Assembly: GCF_022758235.1 (NCBI RefSeq) | Contig: NZ_JALEBG010000001.1 | Coordinates: 1-64,000 of the forward strand | Length of the DNA: 64,000 nt | Direction of reading: 5' to 3' | Origin: Pontibacter liquoris | GTDB lineage: Bacteria; Bacteroidota; Bacteroidia; Cytophagales; Hymenobacteraceae | In this document: piece by piece, positions 46,674 through 57,858 of the stretch | How positions within the stretch are numbered: position 1 is the first letter of the stretch | Layout of the letters: every line of letters starts with the position of its first letter | Notes under the pieces: generated by a model | What the model was told of the DNA's origin: nothing | Database searches by the model: none | The model's input: only the letters and a program-made list of their open reading frames with translations | Position numbers and translations under genes: made by a program

Positions 46674-48227
46674 ATGGAAAACAATGCTGCAGCCGTACCT
46701 GTCAATACAGGCAAGAATTACGATTCGGAGTTTTGCGGAAGTATACCCCTTAACTTAGTGAACCAGATCCAGCCGCACGGCCTGCTGCTGGTGCTCGACA
46801 AGCAGCTGCGCCTGGTGCAGGTAAGCGAGAATGCAACAGACTACTTTGCAGTGCCGCTGGAAGAATTGCTCGACCAACCCCTTGCTGCGTTTGTGCTTGC
46901 CCGGCAGTTCCAGGAAATGGAAGCGAAGATCGAAAGCAAAAGCCGCTACGATAAGATTCCGATGAGCCTTACCCTGGCTGTGGGCGGCAAGGAGTTTGCC
47001 TGCACAGCCCTCATCCATACCAAAGAAGAATACGTGCTGCTAGAGCTCGAAGAAGATACCAAGCCGAGTGCCGAGAAATCTTTTACCGGGCTCTACCAGC
47101 AGATAAAATATATCACCTCGCTGCTCAAGCAGGCCGATACCCTGGCAGACGTGGGCCAGATTGCCGCCGACGAGATCAAAAAGATAACAGGCCTGGATCG
47201 GGTGCTGGTTTACCGGTTTGACCCGCAGTGGAACGGCAGTGTGATAGCCCAGGCCAAAGAGGCTGACATGGATGATTACATGGGCCTGCGTTTCCCGGCA
47301 TCCGATGTGCCCCGGCAAGCGAGGGAATTATACTTCAAAAATCCTTTCCGCCTTATTCCGACGCGCGTTTATACGCCCGTCCGGCTGCTGCCCATCGTAA
47401 ACCCGCTCACACAACGCTTCACCGACCTGGCTGATTGCAACCTGCGCAGCGTGGCAGGCGTGCATTTGGAGTACCTGGCCAACCTAGGCGTGATGGCGTC
47501 TATGTCGCTGCCCCTGATCATTGATGACAAGTTGTGGGGGCTGATTTCCTGCCACCACAAGGCGCCTTTCTACCCAAGCTATGAGCTTCGTTCCGCTTTA
47601 GAACTGTTAACGGGTATTGTCTCTGCCCAGGTAGCATCAAAAGAGCGGGAGCGCGGCATTCTGTACCAGGCCAGGCTCAAAGGCATGCACGCCCAGTTGC
47701 TCGAAAGGCTCTATTCCGGCACCGACCTGGCGGATGGGCTTTTAAATGGCGCAACCAATGTGGCGGAGCTGCTTGGCTTAACCGGCGTGGCCATTAGCTA
47801 TGATGGCGAGCTACAGACCAGCGGGCAGGTGCCCGACAGGCAAAGTATAAAAGAGCTCACCTTCTGGCTGCGCCATAACCAGGGAAGCGAAGTTTTTGCG
47901 ACCGATAACCTGGCCAAACATTACCGCCAAAGCCTGGTTTATAAAGATATTGCGAGCGGCCTGATCTCCCTGCCGATCAACCCGGACCAGGGCGAATACC
48001 TGCTGGGCTTCCGTGCCGAGGTGCTGCAAACCGTTAGCTGGGGAGGAAACCCCGACAAGGCAATCCAAATAGAGCCGGATGGCAAAACGTACCATCCCCG
48101 CAACTCTTTTGCCAGCTACCAGGAAGTTGTGAAAAATACCTCGCTGCCTTGGTATGCCGAAGAAATGGACGCGGCAAAAGCGTTGCGCAATGCTGTGTTG
48201 GAGAAGATCTTAAGAGACCGCTATTAA
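46674..48227 (+). CDS. Bacteriophytochrome photosensory module (PAS-GAF-PHY) without kinase
   Basis: A 517-residue protein with PAS (about 15-125), GAF (about 135-305) and PHY (about 320-505) domains. The bilin-attaching Cys21 is in EFCGSIPLNLVNQIQPHG, with the same Cys-to-QPHG spacing as in Deinococcus BphP. In the GAF pocket, Asp211 (PASDVPRQAR), His264 (VHLEYL) and His294 (SCHHKAP) match D207, H260 and H290 of that protein. The PHY tongue has SWGGNPDK and HPRNSF. The chain stops just after the PHY helix (ALRNAVLEKILRDRY) with no histidine kinase. The start at 46674 is chosen because similarity begins there. It should sense red/far-red light through biliverdin and signal through a partner, probably the next gene. 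Confidence 0.9.
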   Translation: MENNAAAVPVNTGKNYDSEFCGSIPLNLVNQIQPHGLLLVLDKQLRLVQVSENATDYFAVPLEELLDQPLAAFVLARQFQEMEAKIESKSRYDKIPMSLTLAVGGKEFACTALIHTKEEYVLLELEEDTKPSAEKSFTGLYQQIKYITSLLKQADTLADVGQIAADEIKKITGLDRVLVYRFDPQWNGSVIAQAKEADMDDYMGLRFPASDVPRQARELYFKNPFRLIPTRVYTPVRLLPIVNPLTQRFTDLADCNLRSVAGVHLEYLANLGVMASMSLPLIIDDKLWGLISCHHKAPFYPSYELRSALELLTGIVSAQVASKERERGILYQARLKGMHAQLLERLYSGTDLADGLLNGATNVAELLGLTGVAISYDGELQTSGQVPDRQSIKELTFWLRHNQGSEVFATDNLAKHYRQSLVYKDIASGLISLPINPDQGEYLLGFRAEVLQTVSWGGNPDKAIQIEPDGKTYHPRNSFASYQEVVKNTSLPWYAEEMDAAKALRNAVLEKILRDRY

Positions 48228-48284
48228 GGGGAAGCCCCCTGTTATCTACTTTGCTCATTTCAATACCCGTTACTTGTTTTGTCA

Positions 48285-51200
48285 ATGCCCGGTACAACAT
48301 TAGAGGAGAAAGATCAGTCTAACATAACGCTCCGAACAGATCATTACCTAATAGGAATTGGTGCCTCCGCAGGCGGGCTGGAAGCCATTCATAAGCTTTT
48401 CGATCATTTCCCGAATAACTCGAGTTTTTCTTTCGTCATTATACAGCACCTCTCGCCCGACCACAAAAGTCTGATGGCCGAGTTGCTTTCCAAGCACACC
48501 CGCATGCAGGTGCAGGAAGCGGAAGATAACATGCACACCCGCCCCAACTGTGTGTATGTGCTGCCCAGCGGAAAACAGCTGACCCTGGAGCACGGGCGCC
48601 TGCGCCTGACTGAGAAAGCGCGTAACCGGGAGCCCAACTTCGCCATCGACGTGTTCTTCGAATCGATGGCCAGAGATCTTGGCCCTTATGCAATCGGAGT
48701 GGTGTTATCAGGTACCGGAACAGACGGCACAAAAGGAGCCAAAGCTATTAAAAAGGCAGGCGGCATGGTGGTGGTGCAGGACCCAACCTCTGCTAAATTC
48801 GATGGTATGCCCCGCAGCGCTATCCAGGCTGGTTGCGCGGATTACGTTCTCTCGCCGGCTCTGATGCCGGGCGAGATCATCACCTATACTCAAAAGATTC
48901 CCCTGGTCAAATCACTGATCGAGCGGGAGGCCGAAGGGGACGAGGAGGAGATCCTGCAGGAGGTGCTGGACCTGGTTTGTACCCATACGCAGACCGATTT
49001 TAGAAACTACAAGCAGGGCACCATTTACCGGCGCATCCGCAAGCGCATGGATCACCTCACGATCAAGTCGATGCAGGGTTACCTGACCTATATGCATGAA
49101 CATCCGGCGGAGATCAAACTGCTCTGCCAGGAGTTCCTGATTGGCGTTACCCAGTTCTTCCGCGACCCGGAAGCCTTCAGCATGCTTGAGCACGAGGTTA
49201 TCCCCAAGATCATTGCGGCAAAGCCCGAAGATGAATTTATTAAGATCTGGGTCACAGCCTGTAGCACCGGCGAGGAAGTATACTCTGTTGCCATGCTTTT
49301 CAGGGAAGCTTTTCAGAGACTGGGGCGTGAGCCGCTTATCAAAATATTTGCAACCGATATCGACCAGCGGGCTATCACCCAGGCTTCTAAAGGAAGTTAT
49401 CCGCTCTCTATTGCTAAAAATATAACACCCGAGCGGCTGCAGCACTTCTTCTACCAGCAGGGCAGCCGCTACATTGTGAACGAGGAGATCCGGAAGCTGG
49501 TGATCTTTGCGCAACATGATCTACAGAAAGATCCTCCTTTTGGGCGGATAGACCTGATCAGCTGCCGCAATATGCTGATCTATCTCAATCCGGTGCTTCA
49601 GAAAAAGGTGCTCGGCCTCTTTTCTTTTGCCCTTAACCTGCACGGCTACCTATTGCTGGGCCCCAGTGAGCAGATCGGGGAGATAGGGGCTATTTTCTCG
49701 GAGGAGAATCGCAAATGGAAGCTGTTTAAGAAGATAAAGGAAAGTCGGGGCTTGCAGCAAAGCTATGGGGTAACCGACTATTCACCTGTGTCGGCGCCTG
49801 ATACGCAACTGAGCGCCAGGATCACGCAACAGGCCCGCTATAACGAATCCTTTATGGATGCTATGGCCGAAGACTTTAAAATAACCGGCCTGTATATTGA
49901 TGAAAATTACCAGCTGCTGCACGGAATCGGCGATATCAGCCGTTTTCTGAAGTTCCCGAGCAAGCGCCTGCATTTCAACCTGCTCAAAATGGTGCCCGAG
50001 GAACTGGCCATTGTGCTAAGTGTAGGCATCCGCAAAGCCCTGAAGCAGAACCAACGGGTGGTGGGCCGCCAGGTAGTGGTGAAACTGGGCAGAAAGGAAT
50101 CCCTGGTGCAGGTCTCCATCAAAGCCATTGAAGCGGACAAGAACCAGCCCCGGGTCATTCTGATCCTTTTGCAGGAACATGCCCCGACAGGGCCGAAAGT
50201 GAAACAGGCTGAACCGGGCGCAGTGGTGGATGCTGATTTATACCAGCAGCTCACGGCTATGGAGGCCGAGCTGAAAGAGGCCCGTGAAGGACTGCAGCTC
50301 ACGGTTCAGGACCTGAGTGCCGCGAACGAGGAACTGCAGTCTAGTAACGAAGAGCTGATGTCCTCCAACGAGGAGCTGCAAAGTTCCAATGAGGAGATGC
50401 AGTCGCTGAATGAAGAGCTGCATACCGTTAATACCGAGCACCAGCTGAAGATAAAAGAGCTGCAGGAGCTGAACGAGGACCTGGATAACTACATTCGGAG
50501 CTCCAACATCGGGCAGCTTTTTGTGGATCATAACCTGGTAATCCGCAAGTTCACCCCTGCTACCAGCGAGATCATCAACATCATCCCAAGCGATATCGGA
50601 AGGCCGATTCACCACCTGTCTCATAACCTGAAATACACAAACCTGACCCAGGACATACAGCAGGTCAATAATACGTCGGTGGAGGTGGAGAAAGAGATCG
50701 AGACCAAGGGGGAGAAGTTCTTCCTGATGCGCATAATCCCCTACCTGAAGCATGATGGCAACAAGGACGGCGTGGTGCTGAGCTTTGTGGATGTAACCAA
50801 CATGAAAGTGTTGAGCAACATTGTGCAGGGTGTTTTAAACAGTTCGCTGAGCAGCATCATGGCGTTCCAGGCCGTCCGGAATGAAAATCACGAGATTGTA
50901 GACTTTGCCTGGAACCTGCTAAACCGCAAGGCGGAGGAAATGATCGGGAAACACTTTGCCGAGCTAGCAGGCAACAGTGTGCTGGCTACATTGCCTTACC
51001 TGAAAAAGAGCGGCCTGTTTAAAAAGTATGCTAGCGTAGTGGAAACCGGAAAGCCGCTGCACATCCAGCAGCAGCTTACGCTACTGGAGCACAAAGCCTG
51101 GTACGAGATCGTGGCCGTGAAAATGGGCGATGGCGTAACAGTGACCCTGGCCGATATTACCGAGAAGAAGAACAGCGAAGAAAAGGTTTTACTCGCTTAC

Positions 51201-52382
51201 GAGGAAGTTAAAAAAGCAGAGGAAAGCCTTATCAGGCTCAACAATGAGCTGGAGAACCGGGTAGCAGAACGCACCCAGGCACTGGCAGCCAGCGAAGAAC
51301 GCTTCCGGCTGGTATCGATGGCTACCAATGATGTGGTCTGGGACTGGAACATCGTTACAAATAAACTTTGGTGGAGCGACAGCCTTGCCACCGTACTGGG
51401 CTTTGAACCGAGTAATATCGAAAGCGGGGCAAAGGGGTGGTTTGACAAGATCCACCCTGACGATAAGGACCGGATTGTGAAAGGTATAAACCAGGCCATT
51501 AATTTCGGCAAAGAGCAATGGTCGGACGAGTACCGGATTGCCCGCTCCGATGGCTCTTATGCCTATGTGTCGAACAGGGCACATATTCTGCACAACGAGT
51601 ATCAAACGCCTTACCGCGTACTGGGCTCTTTTATTGATCTGTCGGACCTGAAATTAACCCAGGAACGGCTGCAATCGGCGAATGAGCATTTGCTGAAAGT
51701 GAACGAAGACCTGGATACGTTTGTGTATACTGCCTCGCACGACCTGAAGGCGCCTATTGCCAATATCGAAGGGCTGATGCTGCTGCTGGAAGATCAGATC
51801 AAGGAGTCGGGACCGCTGGAAGGCGAACCGACAGAGCCCCTGTTTGTGATGCTGAAAGATTCGATCAGCCGCTTCCAGAAAGTGATCAAGGACCTGACCG
51901 ACATTGCCAAGGTACAACGCGATGTGGACGGCGAGGCGGAACAGGTGGAAATGCAGGAGATAGTGGACGAGGTGCTGACTAATTTGGAAGGGCTGCTTTC
52001 CGAAAAGAACGCCCAGCTGCAGATCGATTTCAAGGCTGCTCCTGCAATTAATTTCTCACGGAAAAACCTCTACAGCATCCTTTACAACATGATCAGCAAT
52101 GCGGTGAAGTATAGCGATGAGGAGCGCACGCCGGTAATTCAGCTGAAAACAGAAGAAACAGGGCCTTACGTTTGCCTTTCGGTAACGGACAACGGTTCAG
52201 GCATCAGCAGTGATAACCTCTCCAAAGTGTTTACCCTCTTCAAGCGCTTCCATGCGCATGTAGAAGGCACCGGCATGGGACTTTATATTGTGAAGCGCAT
52301 GATCGATAATGCCGGAGGCAAAATTGAGGTAGAAAGCTGCGAAGGCCAGGGAACCACGTTCAAGCTATACTTTAAAATTTAA
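48285..52382 (+). CDS. CheB-CheR-coiled coil-PAS-histidine kinase fusion
   Basis: A 1365-residue signalling protein. In order: CheB methylesterase (about 20-205; Ser28 in [11 protein letters not shown], His in QHLSPDH, Asp in SGTGTDGT); CheR methyltransferase (about 225-480; [39 protein letters not shown]); a PAS-like segment; a coiled coil (about 670-735) of [11 protein letters not shown] repeats; PAS domains (about 740-830, 850-950, and a typical one at 1010-1110); a HisKA domain with His1152 in [10 protein letters not shown]; and an HATPase domain ([26 protein letters not shown]). There is no receiver domain. I chose the ATG at 48285 over a TTG 6 bp upstream. It follows the phytochrome by 57 bp. 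Confidence 0.9.
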   Translation: MPGTTLEEKDQSNITLRTDHYLIGIGASAGGLEAIHKLFDHFPNNSSFSFVIIQHLSPDHKSLMAELLSKHTRMQVQEAEDNMHTRPNCVYVLPSGKQLTLEHGRLRLTEKARNREPNFAIDVFFESMARDLGPYAIGVVLSGTGTDGTKGAKAIKKAGGMVVVQDPTSAKFDGMPRSAIQAGCADYVLSPALMPGEIITYTQKIPLVKSLIEREAEGDEEEILQEVLDLVCTHTQTDFRNYKQGTIYRRIRKRMDHLTIKSMQGYLTYMHEHPAEIKLLCQEFLIGVTQFFRDPEAFSMLEHEVIPKIIAAKPEDEFIKIWVTACSTGEEVYSVAMLFREAFQRLGREPLIKIFATDIDQRAITQASKGSYPLSIAKNITPERLQHFFYQQGSRYIVNEEIRKLVIFAQHDLQKDPPFGRIDLISCRNMLIYLNPVLQKKVLGLFSFALNLHGYLLLGPSEQIGEIGAIFSEENRKWKLFKKIKESRGLQQSYGVTDYSPVSAPDTQLSARITQQARYNESFMDAMAEDFKITGLYIDENYQLLHGIGDISRFLKFPSKRLHFNLLKMVPEELAIVLSVGIRKALKQNQRVVGRQVVVKLGRKESLVQVSIKAIEADKNQPRVILILLQEHAPTGPKVKQAEPGAVVDADLYQQLTAMEAELKEAREGLQLTVQDLSAANEELQSSNEELMSSNEELQSSNEEMQSLNEELHTVNTEHQLKIKELQELNEDLDNYIRSSNIGQLFVDHNLVIRKFTPATSEIINIIPSDIGRPIHHLSHNLKYTNLTQDIQQVNNTSVEVEKEIETKGEKFFLMRIIPYLKHDGNKDGVVLSFVDVTNMKVLSNIVQGVLNSSLSSIMAFQAVRNENHEIVDFAWNLLNRKAEEMIGKHFAELAGNSVLATLPYLKKSGLFKKYASVVETGKPLHIQQQLTLLEHKAWYEIVAVKMGDGVTVTLADITEKKNSEEKVLLAYEEVKKAEESLIRLNNELENRVAERTQALAASEERFRLVSMATNDVVWDWNIVTNKLWWSDSLATVLGFEPSNIESGAKGWFDKIHPDDKDRIVKGINQAINFGKEQWSDEYRIARSDGSYAYVSNRAHILHNEYQTPYRVLGSFIDLSDLKLTQERLQSANEHLLKVNEDLDTFVYTASHDLKAPIANIEGLMLLLEDQIKESGPLEGEPTEPLFVMLKDSISRFQKVIKDLTDIAKVQRDVDGEAEQVEMQEIVDEVLTNLEGLLSEKNAQLQIDFKAAPAINFSRKNLYSILYNMISNAVKYSDEERTPVIQLKTEETGPYVCLSVTDNGSGISSDNLSKVFTLFKRFHAHVEGTGMGLYIVKRMIDNAGGKIEVESCEGQGTTFKLYFKI

Positions 52383-52448
52383 TTACTGAAAATGAATTCT
52401 GCCGCTACCCTTTAGCCGGATAGCAGCAATTACCCAATTGATAGAAAG

Positions 52449-52748
52449 ATGTTTATCGCTTTAAGTACATTCACCATTGCAAACGGATTAGTAGCAGAAG
52501 TAAGGGAAGCCTTTGTGAACAGGCCCCACATGGTAGATAATGCCCCCGGCTTTGTGCGGATGGAAGTTTTGTCGCCGCAGGAAAACCCGAATGAGATATG
52601 GCTCATGACCTTCTGGGAAGACCAGCCCAGTTTTCAGGTATGGTATAAAAGCCACCAGTACCAGGATGCGCACAAAGGCATACCCGCCGGCCTGCGCCTG
52701 GTGCCCGGCAGCACCAAGGTGCAGTACTTCGATGGCTTTGCCAAGTAG
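52449..52748 (+). CDS. IsdG/ABM-fold monooxygenase-like protein
   Basis: A 99-residue protein of the antibiotic-biosynthesis-monooxygenase fold. The segment WEDQPSFQVWYKSHQYQDAH follows the IsdG heme-oxygenase pattern, and its Trp and His (ten residues apart) match the Trp67 and His77 of IsdG. The catalytic Asn near the N-terminus of IsdG seems to be Ser6 or Thr7 here (FIALSTFTI), so heme cleavage is uncertain. It lies 66 bp after the kinase gene on the same strand, before a strong terminator, so it is probably co-transcribed with the phytochrome and kinase. A role in heme or bilin chemistry is inference. Confidence 0.75.
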   Translation: MFIALSTFTIANGLVAEVREAFVNRPHMVDNAPGFVRMEVLSPQENPNEIWLMTFWEDQPSFQVWYKSHQYQDAHKGIPAGLRLVPGSTKVQYFDGFAK

Positions 52749-52808
52749 GACACAAGTATAAACCGGCAGAAATTCTGCCCGCCTTCCCGGCTTGGACCTG
52801 ATCATTTT

Positions 52809-52854
52809 AAAAACAAAAACCCCGGCTACTTTCGCAGCCGGGGTTTTTGTTTTT
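52809..52854 (+). terminator. Bidirectional intrinsic terminator between the ABM gene and infB
   Basis: A 19-bp perfect stem (52809-52827 with 52836-52854) with AAAAACAAAAA/TTTTTGTTTTT flanks serves both converging genes; infB ends 15 bp away. Confidence 0.93.
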
Positions 52855-52868
52855 ACTTCTGTTTATAC

Positions 52869-55800
52869 TTACAAAGTACGTTTTACTTCTTTCTCTACGT
52901 AGGCTTCGATGATATCGCCTTCCTGGATCTCGTTGTATCCCCTCAGACTAATACCGCACTCGTAACCTTGTCTCACTTCGGACACATCGTCTTTGAAACG
53001 CTTCAGCGCCAGGATCTCGCCGTCGTGCACCACAATGCCGTCGCGCACCAGGCGTACTTTGGCGTTACGCTGTATGGTGCCGTCTGTTACCATACAACCG
53101 GCAATGGTACCTACTTTGGTGATGCGGAATACGTTACGTACTTCGGCGTTACCTGTAATTTCCTCTTTCAGCGTTGGAGCCAGCATACCTTCCATGGCAT
53201 CCTTCACCTCGTTTATCGCATCGTAGATGATCGAGTATAGGCGCACATCAATTTGCTCCTGCTCGGCCAGCTTACGTGCATTGGCCGAAGGACGCACCTG
53301 GAAGCCAATGATGATCGCATCGGAGGCAGAGGCTAGCAGCACATCGGATTCTGAGATGGCACCTACGCCTTTACCGATAATGTTTACCTGCACCTCGCTG
53401 GTCGAAAGCTTCAGCAACGAATCGGAAAGGGCTTCTACCGAGCCATCCACGTCGCCGCGTACAATCACGTTGAGTTCCTTGAACGATCCGATAGCCAGAC
53501 GGCGACCGATCTCATCCAGTGTAATATGCTTACGGGTACGCAGGTTCTGCTCGCGTTGTACCTGTGTGCGGTTAGAAGCTATTTCACGGGCCTCACGCTC
53601 CGACTCCATTACCAGGAACTTGTCGCCGGCTTGCGGCGCGCCATCCAAACCGAGTAATTGCACAGGCGTAGATGGGCCGGCCTCTTTCATTTTCTTGCCG
53701 CGGTGGTCGGTCATGGCTTTTACACGGCCATAGTGCGAACCCGCCAGTACAATATCACCGATATGCAGCGTGCCGGTTTGTACCAGCATCGTGGCTACGT
53801 AACCACGGCCTTTGTCGAGCGAGGCTTCGATCACGGTACCAACGGCATTTCTGTTCTTGTTGGCTTTCAGCTCCAGTAATTCGGCTTCCAGCAATACTTT
53901 CTCTAACAGGTCAGGTACACCCTGGCCGGTTTTGGCCGATACTTCCTGGGCCTGGTATTTACCACCCCATTCTTCTACCAGAATGTTCATTTGGGCCAGC
54001 TCTTCCCGAACTTTATCCGGGTTGGCACCTGGCTTGTCAATTTTATTCAGGGCAATGATGATCGGTGCCCCGGCTGCTTGCGCGTGGTTGATGGCTTCTT
54101 TCGTCTGCGGCATCACCGAGTCGTCAGCTGCTACCACGATAATAACCACGTCCGTTACTTTGGCACCACGGGCACGCATCGCTGTAAAGGCTTCGTGACC
54201 AGGTGTGTCCAGGAACGTAACCGCACGGCCGCTTTCCGTTTTTACTTTGTAAGCGCCGATGTGCTGGGTGATACCACCTGCTTCGCCGGCTGTTACATTG
54301 GCGTTACGGATATAATCGAGCAGGGAGGTTTTACCGTGGTCTACGTGGCCCATGATGGTCACGATAGGCGCGCGTTCTTCCAGGTCCTCCTCGTTCTCCT
54401 CGCCGATATCTTCCAGGGCCTGCTCATCTTCAGAGGTGATGAACTCGACGTTATAGCCAAACTCATCGGCAATGATGGTGATAGCCTCGGCATCCAGGCG
54501 CTGGTTGATCGAAACGAACATGCCCAGCTGCATACATACCTTGATCACTTCGTTCACGCTCACATCCATCAGCGACGAAAGGTCGTTGGCCGATACGAAT
54601 TCGGTTACACGCAGTGTCTTAGACTCTGCCTGCTCTGCCATACGGCGTTCTTCGGTCGCATCTGCAATAGCCGAGCGTTTTTCACGGCGGTACTTGGCGC
54701 GGTTGCCACCACCACCTTTGCCACCGCTCAGTTTCGCCAGCGTTGCTTTGATCTGCTCCTGGATCTGCTTATCTGTTACTTCAGCCTTATCTGCACGGGC
54801 TGGCACCGTATCACGGCGTCCTTTGCCCGGAGCACCTGGTCCTCCCGGGCCTCCTGCCGGTTTGCCACCGCCACGCTGTTCGCGCTGCACCATTGGGCGG
54901 ATAGGGCGGTTATTGCCCTGGCCGGGTGCTGCCGGTGCCTGACCCTGCTGGCCGGGCTGTGCTTGTCCTGGCTGGCCACCTTCTGTGGCCACCATAATGC
55001 GCTTGCGCTTTTTCTTTTTGCCTTTCTTCTCGTCGGAAGATGCTACCGGCTTGGAACCTTTTCTACGGGACTCTACTGGCAATTCTATTTTGCCTAGCAC
55101 CGTAAGGCCTTTCAGCTGATCGGCTTTTGCTGTAATTGTTTCTATTGGTTGATTTTCTTTATCTGCAGGTGCTTCGGCTACAGGTTGTGCCGGAGCTGCA
55201 GGAGTTGGTGCCGGGGCCGGTTGTACAGGTGCCTCGGGCTGCTTTTCAGCAGGCTTCTCGGCAGCAGCCGGTTGCGACGGCGCTTCTGCCTGAGGCGTAG
55301 CTGGTTCTTCTTTTTGTGGTGCCGGGGCTACTTCTGGTGCCTGCGCAACAGGTTTGGTCTCGGCTACTACCGGTTGTTGTGTTTCTTTTGGCGCAGGTGC
55401 AGCTACCGCTGGCTGCTGGGCAACCGGAGCTGGCGCTGGGGCAGGAGCCTCGGCCTTGGGCTCTGTTCTTTTCGGAACAGGGCGCCCTTTGGCATCCAGC
55501 TCTATTTTGCCCAGTACCTTAATACCCGGCAGCCGGGCTTCTTCCACAGCCGGGGCTGCAGGCTGCGGCGCTGCTGGGGCCGGAACTTCCGGAGCTTTGG
55601 GCTGCGGAGCTTCTGCTTTGGGCTGATGCACCGTTTTGATCAGGATCTCCTGCTCCGGTTCTGCGGGCTTTTTCACCTCGTGGTGAAGCGGGGCCTCCGA
55701 CTCGATAACCTGGTTGCTTTGCGGTTTCTTGCCGATGTTTAATTCTTCGGCCTCTATTTTGTCTTTCAGAGAGGACGCGAATTCTTTCGCCAGCATATTG

Positions 55801-55940
55801 AACTGATCTGCCGTGATTTTGGTGGTCGGTTTGTTTTCCACGTCAAAACCTTTAGCAGACAGGTAATCCACAATGGTGGAAGTACCAATGTTTAAAGTAG
55901 TCGCAACCTGTTTAAGCCTCCTTGTTGTTTCTTCTGCCAT
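52869..55940 (-). CDS. infB: Translation initiation factor IF-2
   Basis: A 1023-residue IF-2. The first 75 residues are an IF2_N-type helical region ([25 protein letters not shown]). Residues about 95-410 are low complexity, rich in Pro, Ala, Glu and Gln, with a Gly-rich block near 345-375. A second IF2_N-type domain follows at about 440. The GTPase starts near residue 525: [16 protein letters not shown] (P loop), DTPGHEAF (G3), NKIDK (G4). The C-terminal domains that bind fMet-tRNA end with [10 protein letters not shown]. It is the last gene of the rimP-nusA-infB operon, 114 bp after nusA. Confidence 0.96.
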   Translation of the reverse strand: MAEETTRRLKQVATTLNIGTSTIVDYLSAKGFDVENKPTTKITADQFNMLAKEFASSLKDKIEAEELNIGKKPQSNQVIESEAPLHHEVKKPAEPEQEILIKTVHQPKAEAPQPKAPEVPAPAAPQPAAPAVEEARLPGIKVLGKIELDAKGRPVPKRTEPKAEAPAPAPAPVAQQPAVAAPAPKETQQPVVAETKPVAQAPEVAPAPQKEEPATPQAEAPSQPAAAEKPAEKQPEAPVQPAPAPTPAAPAQPVAEAPADKENQPIETITAKADQLKGLTVLGKIELPVESRRKGSKPVASSDEKKGKKKKRKRIMVATEGGQPGQAQPGQQGQAPAAPGQGNNRPIRPMVQREQRGGGKPAGGPGGPGAPGKGRRDTVPARADKAEVTDKQIQEQIKATLAKLSGGKGGGGNRAKYRREKRSAIADATEERRMAEQAESKTLRVTEFVSANDLSSLMDVSVNEVIKVCMQLGMFVSINQRLDAEAITIIADEFGYNVEFITSEDEQALEDIGEENEEDLEERAPIVTIMGHVDHGKTSLLDYIRNANVTAGEAGGITQHIGAYKVKTESGRAVTFLDTPGHEAFTAMRARGAKVTDVVIIVVAADDSVMPQTKEAINHAQAAGAPIIIALNKIDKPGANPDKVREELAQMNILVEEWGGKYQAQEVSAKTGQGVPDLLEKVLLEAELLELKANKNRNAVGTVIEASLDKGRGYVATMLVQTGTLHIGDIVLAGSHYGRVKAMTDHRGKKMKEAGPSTPVQLLGLDGAPQAGDKFLVMESEREAREIASNRTQVQREQNLRTRKHITLDEIGRRLAIGSFKELNVIVRGDVDGSVEALSDSLLKLSTSEVQVNIIGKGVGAISESDVLLASASDAIIIGFQVRPSANARKLAEQEQIDVRLYSIIYDAINEVKDAMEGMLAPTLKEEITGNAEVRNVFRITKVGTIAGCMVTDGTIQRNAKVRLVRDGIVVHDGEILALKRFKDDVSEVRQGYECGISLRGYNEIQEGDIIEAYVEKEVKRTL

Positions 55941-56054
55941 GTTCTAATATGCTGTCTCTTTTTTTATTCTTAATTACTTGTAATGGTAACCCATTGCAAG
56001 GGCTGCGCCGTTCATATTTTTCTCAAAATTACAGCAACAGCAGCCAACTCACAA

Positions 56055-57311
56055 CTATTGGTTATCTTCTTCTTCCTCTAACTCTTCGCGGAGCACAGAG
56101 AGCACATCATCAATGGTTTCCTCTTCCAACTCGGTGCGGCGCAGCAGGTCTTCTTTGCTTACGGCCAGCACGCTCTTGGCAGTATCGAGGCCAATGCGGT
56201 GAAGCTCCTCAATTACCCATCCTTCTATTTCGTCTGAGAACTCATCCAGGTTGATATCCTCTTCAAACGTTTCTGACTCACGGAATACGTCGATCTCCAG
56301 GCCAACCAAACGGCTGGCAAGTTTGATGTTCTGGCCGCCTTTGCCAATAGCCAACGACACCTGGTCCGGCTTCAGGAACACCGATACGCGACCGGATTCC
56401 TCGTCAATTTTCATGCTGCTGATCTTTGCCGGGCTAAGGGCACGCTGGATGTATAGCTCCAGGTTGTCGGTGTAGTTGATCACGTCGATGTTCTCGTTCT
56501 CCAGCTCGCGCACGATGCTGTGGATACGCGAACCTTTCATGCCCACGCAGGCACCTACCGGGTCGATCCGGTCGTCGAACGACTCTACGGCTACCTTGGC
56601 ACGCTCGCCGGGCTCGCGCACGATCTTCTTGATAGCGATCAGGCCGTCAAAGATCTCGGGCACTTCGTTTTCGAACAAGCGCTCCAGAAAAGCCGGCGAT
56701 GTACGGGAAAGTATGATCTTAGGGTTTCCGTTCACAATTTCCACGCGCTGTACCACGGCACGCACCTGGTCGCCTTTGCGGTAGCGGTCTTTCGGGATCT
56801 GCTCGCCTTTAGGGATAAGCAGTTCGTTCTCTTCCTGGTCGAGCAGCAGCACTTCGCGGTTCCATACCTGGTATACTTCCCCGGAGATGATCTCGCCCAC
56901 CTGGTCTTTATACTTCTGGAACAGCAGTTCCTTTTCCATGTCTTTGATGCGCTGGATCAGCGTCTGGCGGGCTGTGAGCACGGCGCGGCGGCCGAAGTCT
57001 TCCAGCTGTATTTCCTCCGACACCTCTTCACCTACTTCAAAATCAGGCTCGATCTTACGGGCATCCGTCAGGCTGATTTTATCATAATCCCAGATGTCCT
57101 CAGAGTTGTCGTCCACGATTTCGCGGTTACGCCAGATCTCCAGGTCACCCTTCTCCACGTTCAGGATGATGTCAAAGTTCTCGTCGGTACCCCACTTTTT
57201 ACGGATCATGGTACGGAATACATCCTCCAGAATGCGCATCATCGTAGGGCGGTCTATGTTCTTGAATTTCGCAAATTCCGCGAACGACTCGATCAGGACT
57301 GAACTGTTCAT
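56055..57311 (-). CDS. nusA: Transcription termination/antitermination factor NusA
   Basis: A 418-residue NusA: the N-terminal RNA-polymerase-binding domain (MNSSVLIESFAEFAKFKNID; about 1-130), an S1 domain (about 135-200, GEIISGEVYQV...LIPKGEQIPKD) and two KH domains (ESFDDRIDPVGACVGMKGSRIH and DQVSLAIGKGGQNIKLASRLVG, GxxG loops visible). A short acidic C-terminus (EELEEEEDNQ) follows a partial helix-hairpin-helix stretch. It modulates pausing, termination and coupling to translation. It lies 7 bp after rimP. Confidence 0.96.
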   Translation of the reverse strand: MNSSVLIESFAEFAKFKNIDRPTMMRILEDVFRTMIRKKWGTDENFDIILNVEKGDLEIWRNREIVDDNSEDIWDYDKISLTDARKIEPDFEVGEEVSEEIQLEDFGRRAVLTARQTLIQRIKDMEKELLFQKYKDQVGEIISGEVYQVWNREVLLLDQEENELLIPKGEQIPKDRYRKGDQVRAVVQRVEIVNGNPKIILSRTSPAFLERLFENEVPEIFDGLIAIKKIVREPGERAKVAVESFDDRIDPVGACVGMKGSRIHSIVRELENENIDVINYTDNLELYIQRALSPAKISSMKIDEESGRVSVFLKPDQVSLAIGKGGQNIKLASRLVGLEIDVFRESETFEEDINLDEFSDEIEGWVIEELHRIGLDTAKSVLAVSKEDLLRRTELEEETIDDVLSVLREELEEEEDNQ

Positions 57312-57318
57312 TAGTTTA

Positions 57319-57792
57319 TCATTTAAAAGATATTACCACATTTGCTTTTACAATCTCCCCGAAAGGTATTTGCACAGGCACATACGTTGCCTTTTTGCCT
57401 TTTTGTTTTGTTTCTTCCAGTAAACCGATGCCGTTTTCCGTCACATCCTCCAGTTTGCCGGTTTTCTCGGTGCCGTCCTGCAGTTTTACTTTCAGGCTGC
57501 GGCCCACGTTGCGCTGGTACTGCTTGGGCTGGGTAAGCGGAAAATCCACCCCCGGCGAGCTTACCTCCAGCACATAGCTCACTTCTTCGCCAAAGGTCTC
57601 CTCGATCCTTTTGTTGATGCGGCGGCTGATGGTTGCGCACTGGTCAATGGTAATGCCTTGTTCGCCATCGGCCAGCACCGTGATCTTGGGCCGCACCGGC
57701 GTGTCAGACACGGCCACATCCACAACAAACAGGTCCTCTTGCGGAAGACTGGCTTCCGCGGCCTCTTTTATGAATTTTGCAGTTATTGCCAT
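57319..57792 (-). CDS. rimP: Ribosome maturation factor RimP
   Basis: A 157-residue RimP, needed for 30S assembly. The N-terminal alpha-beta domain has the family motifs ITIDQCATISRRINKRIEE and YVLEVSSPGVDFPLTQPKQY; the C-terminal SH3-like domain covers about 85-157. It is the first gene of the rimP-nusA-infB operon, with a promoter-like sequence and a leader hairpin upstream. Confidence 0.95.
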   Translation of the reverse strand: MAITAKFIKEAAEASLPQEDLFVVDVAVSDTPVRPKITVLADGEQGITIDQCATISRRINKRIEETFGEEVSYVLEVSSPGVDFPLTQPKQYQRNVGRSLKVKLQDGTEKTGKLEDVTENGIGLLEETKQKGKKATYVPVQIPFGEIVKANVVISFK

Positions 57793-57815
57793 AGCTAACG
57801 GTTAAGAAATAAAGA

Positions 57816-57834
57816 AGGGGACTTCGTGTCCCCT
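57816..57834 (-). promoter_or_regulatory. Leader hairpin of the rimP operon, possible attenuator
   Basis: AGGGGAC (57816-57822) pairs with GTCCCCT (57828-57834) around a 5-nt loop. On the minus strand it is followed by TCTTTATTTCTTAACC, a T-rich run, and rimP starts 24 bp downstream. No minus-strand gene precedes it, so it cannot be an ordinary gene-end terminator. Confidence 0.55.
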
Positions 57835-57858
57835 CAACTCTCCTTGGAAATATAGCCA

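Noticed and set aside
52095..52382. Receiver domain expected at the end of the CheB-CheR-kinase fusion
   Set aside because: The chain ends right after the HATPase G2 box with FKLYFKI; no REC domain is present, so the regulator must be elsewhere.
53991..55097. 368-codon plus-strand ORF opposite infB
   Set aside because: Antisense to IF-2; its Cys/His/Phe-rich composition is what reversed infB codons give.
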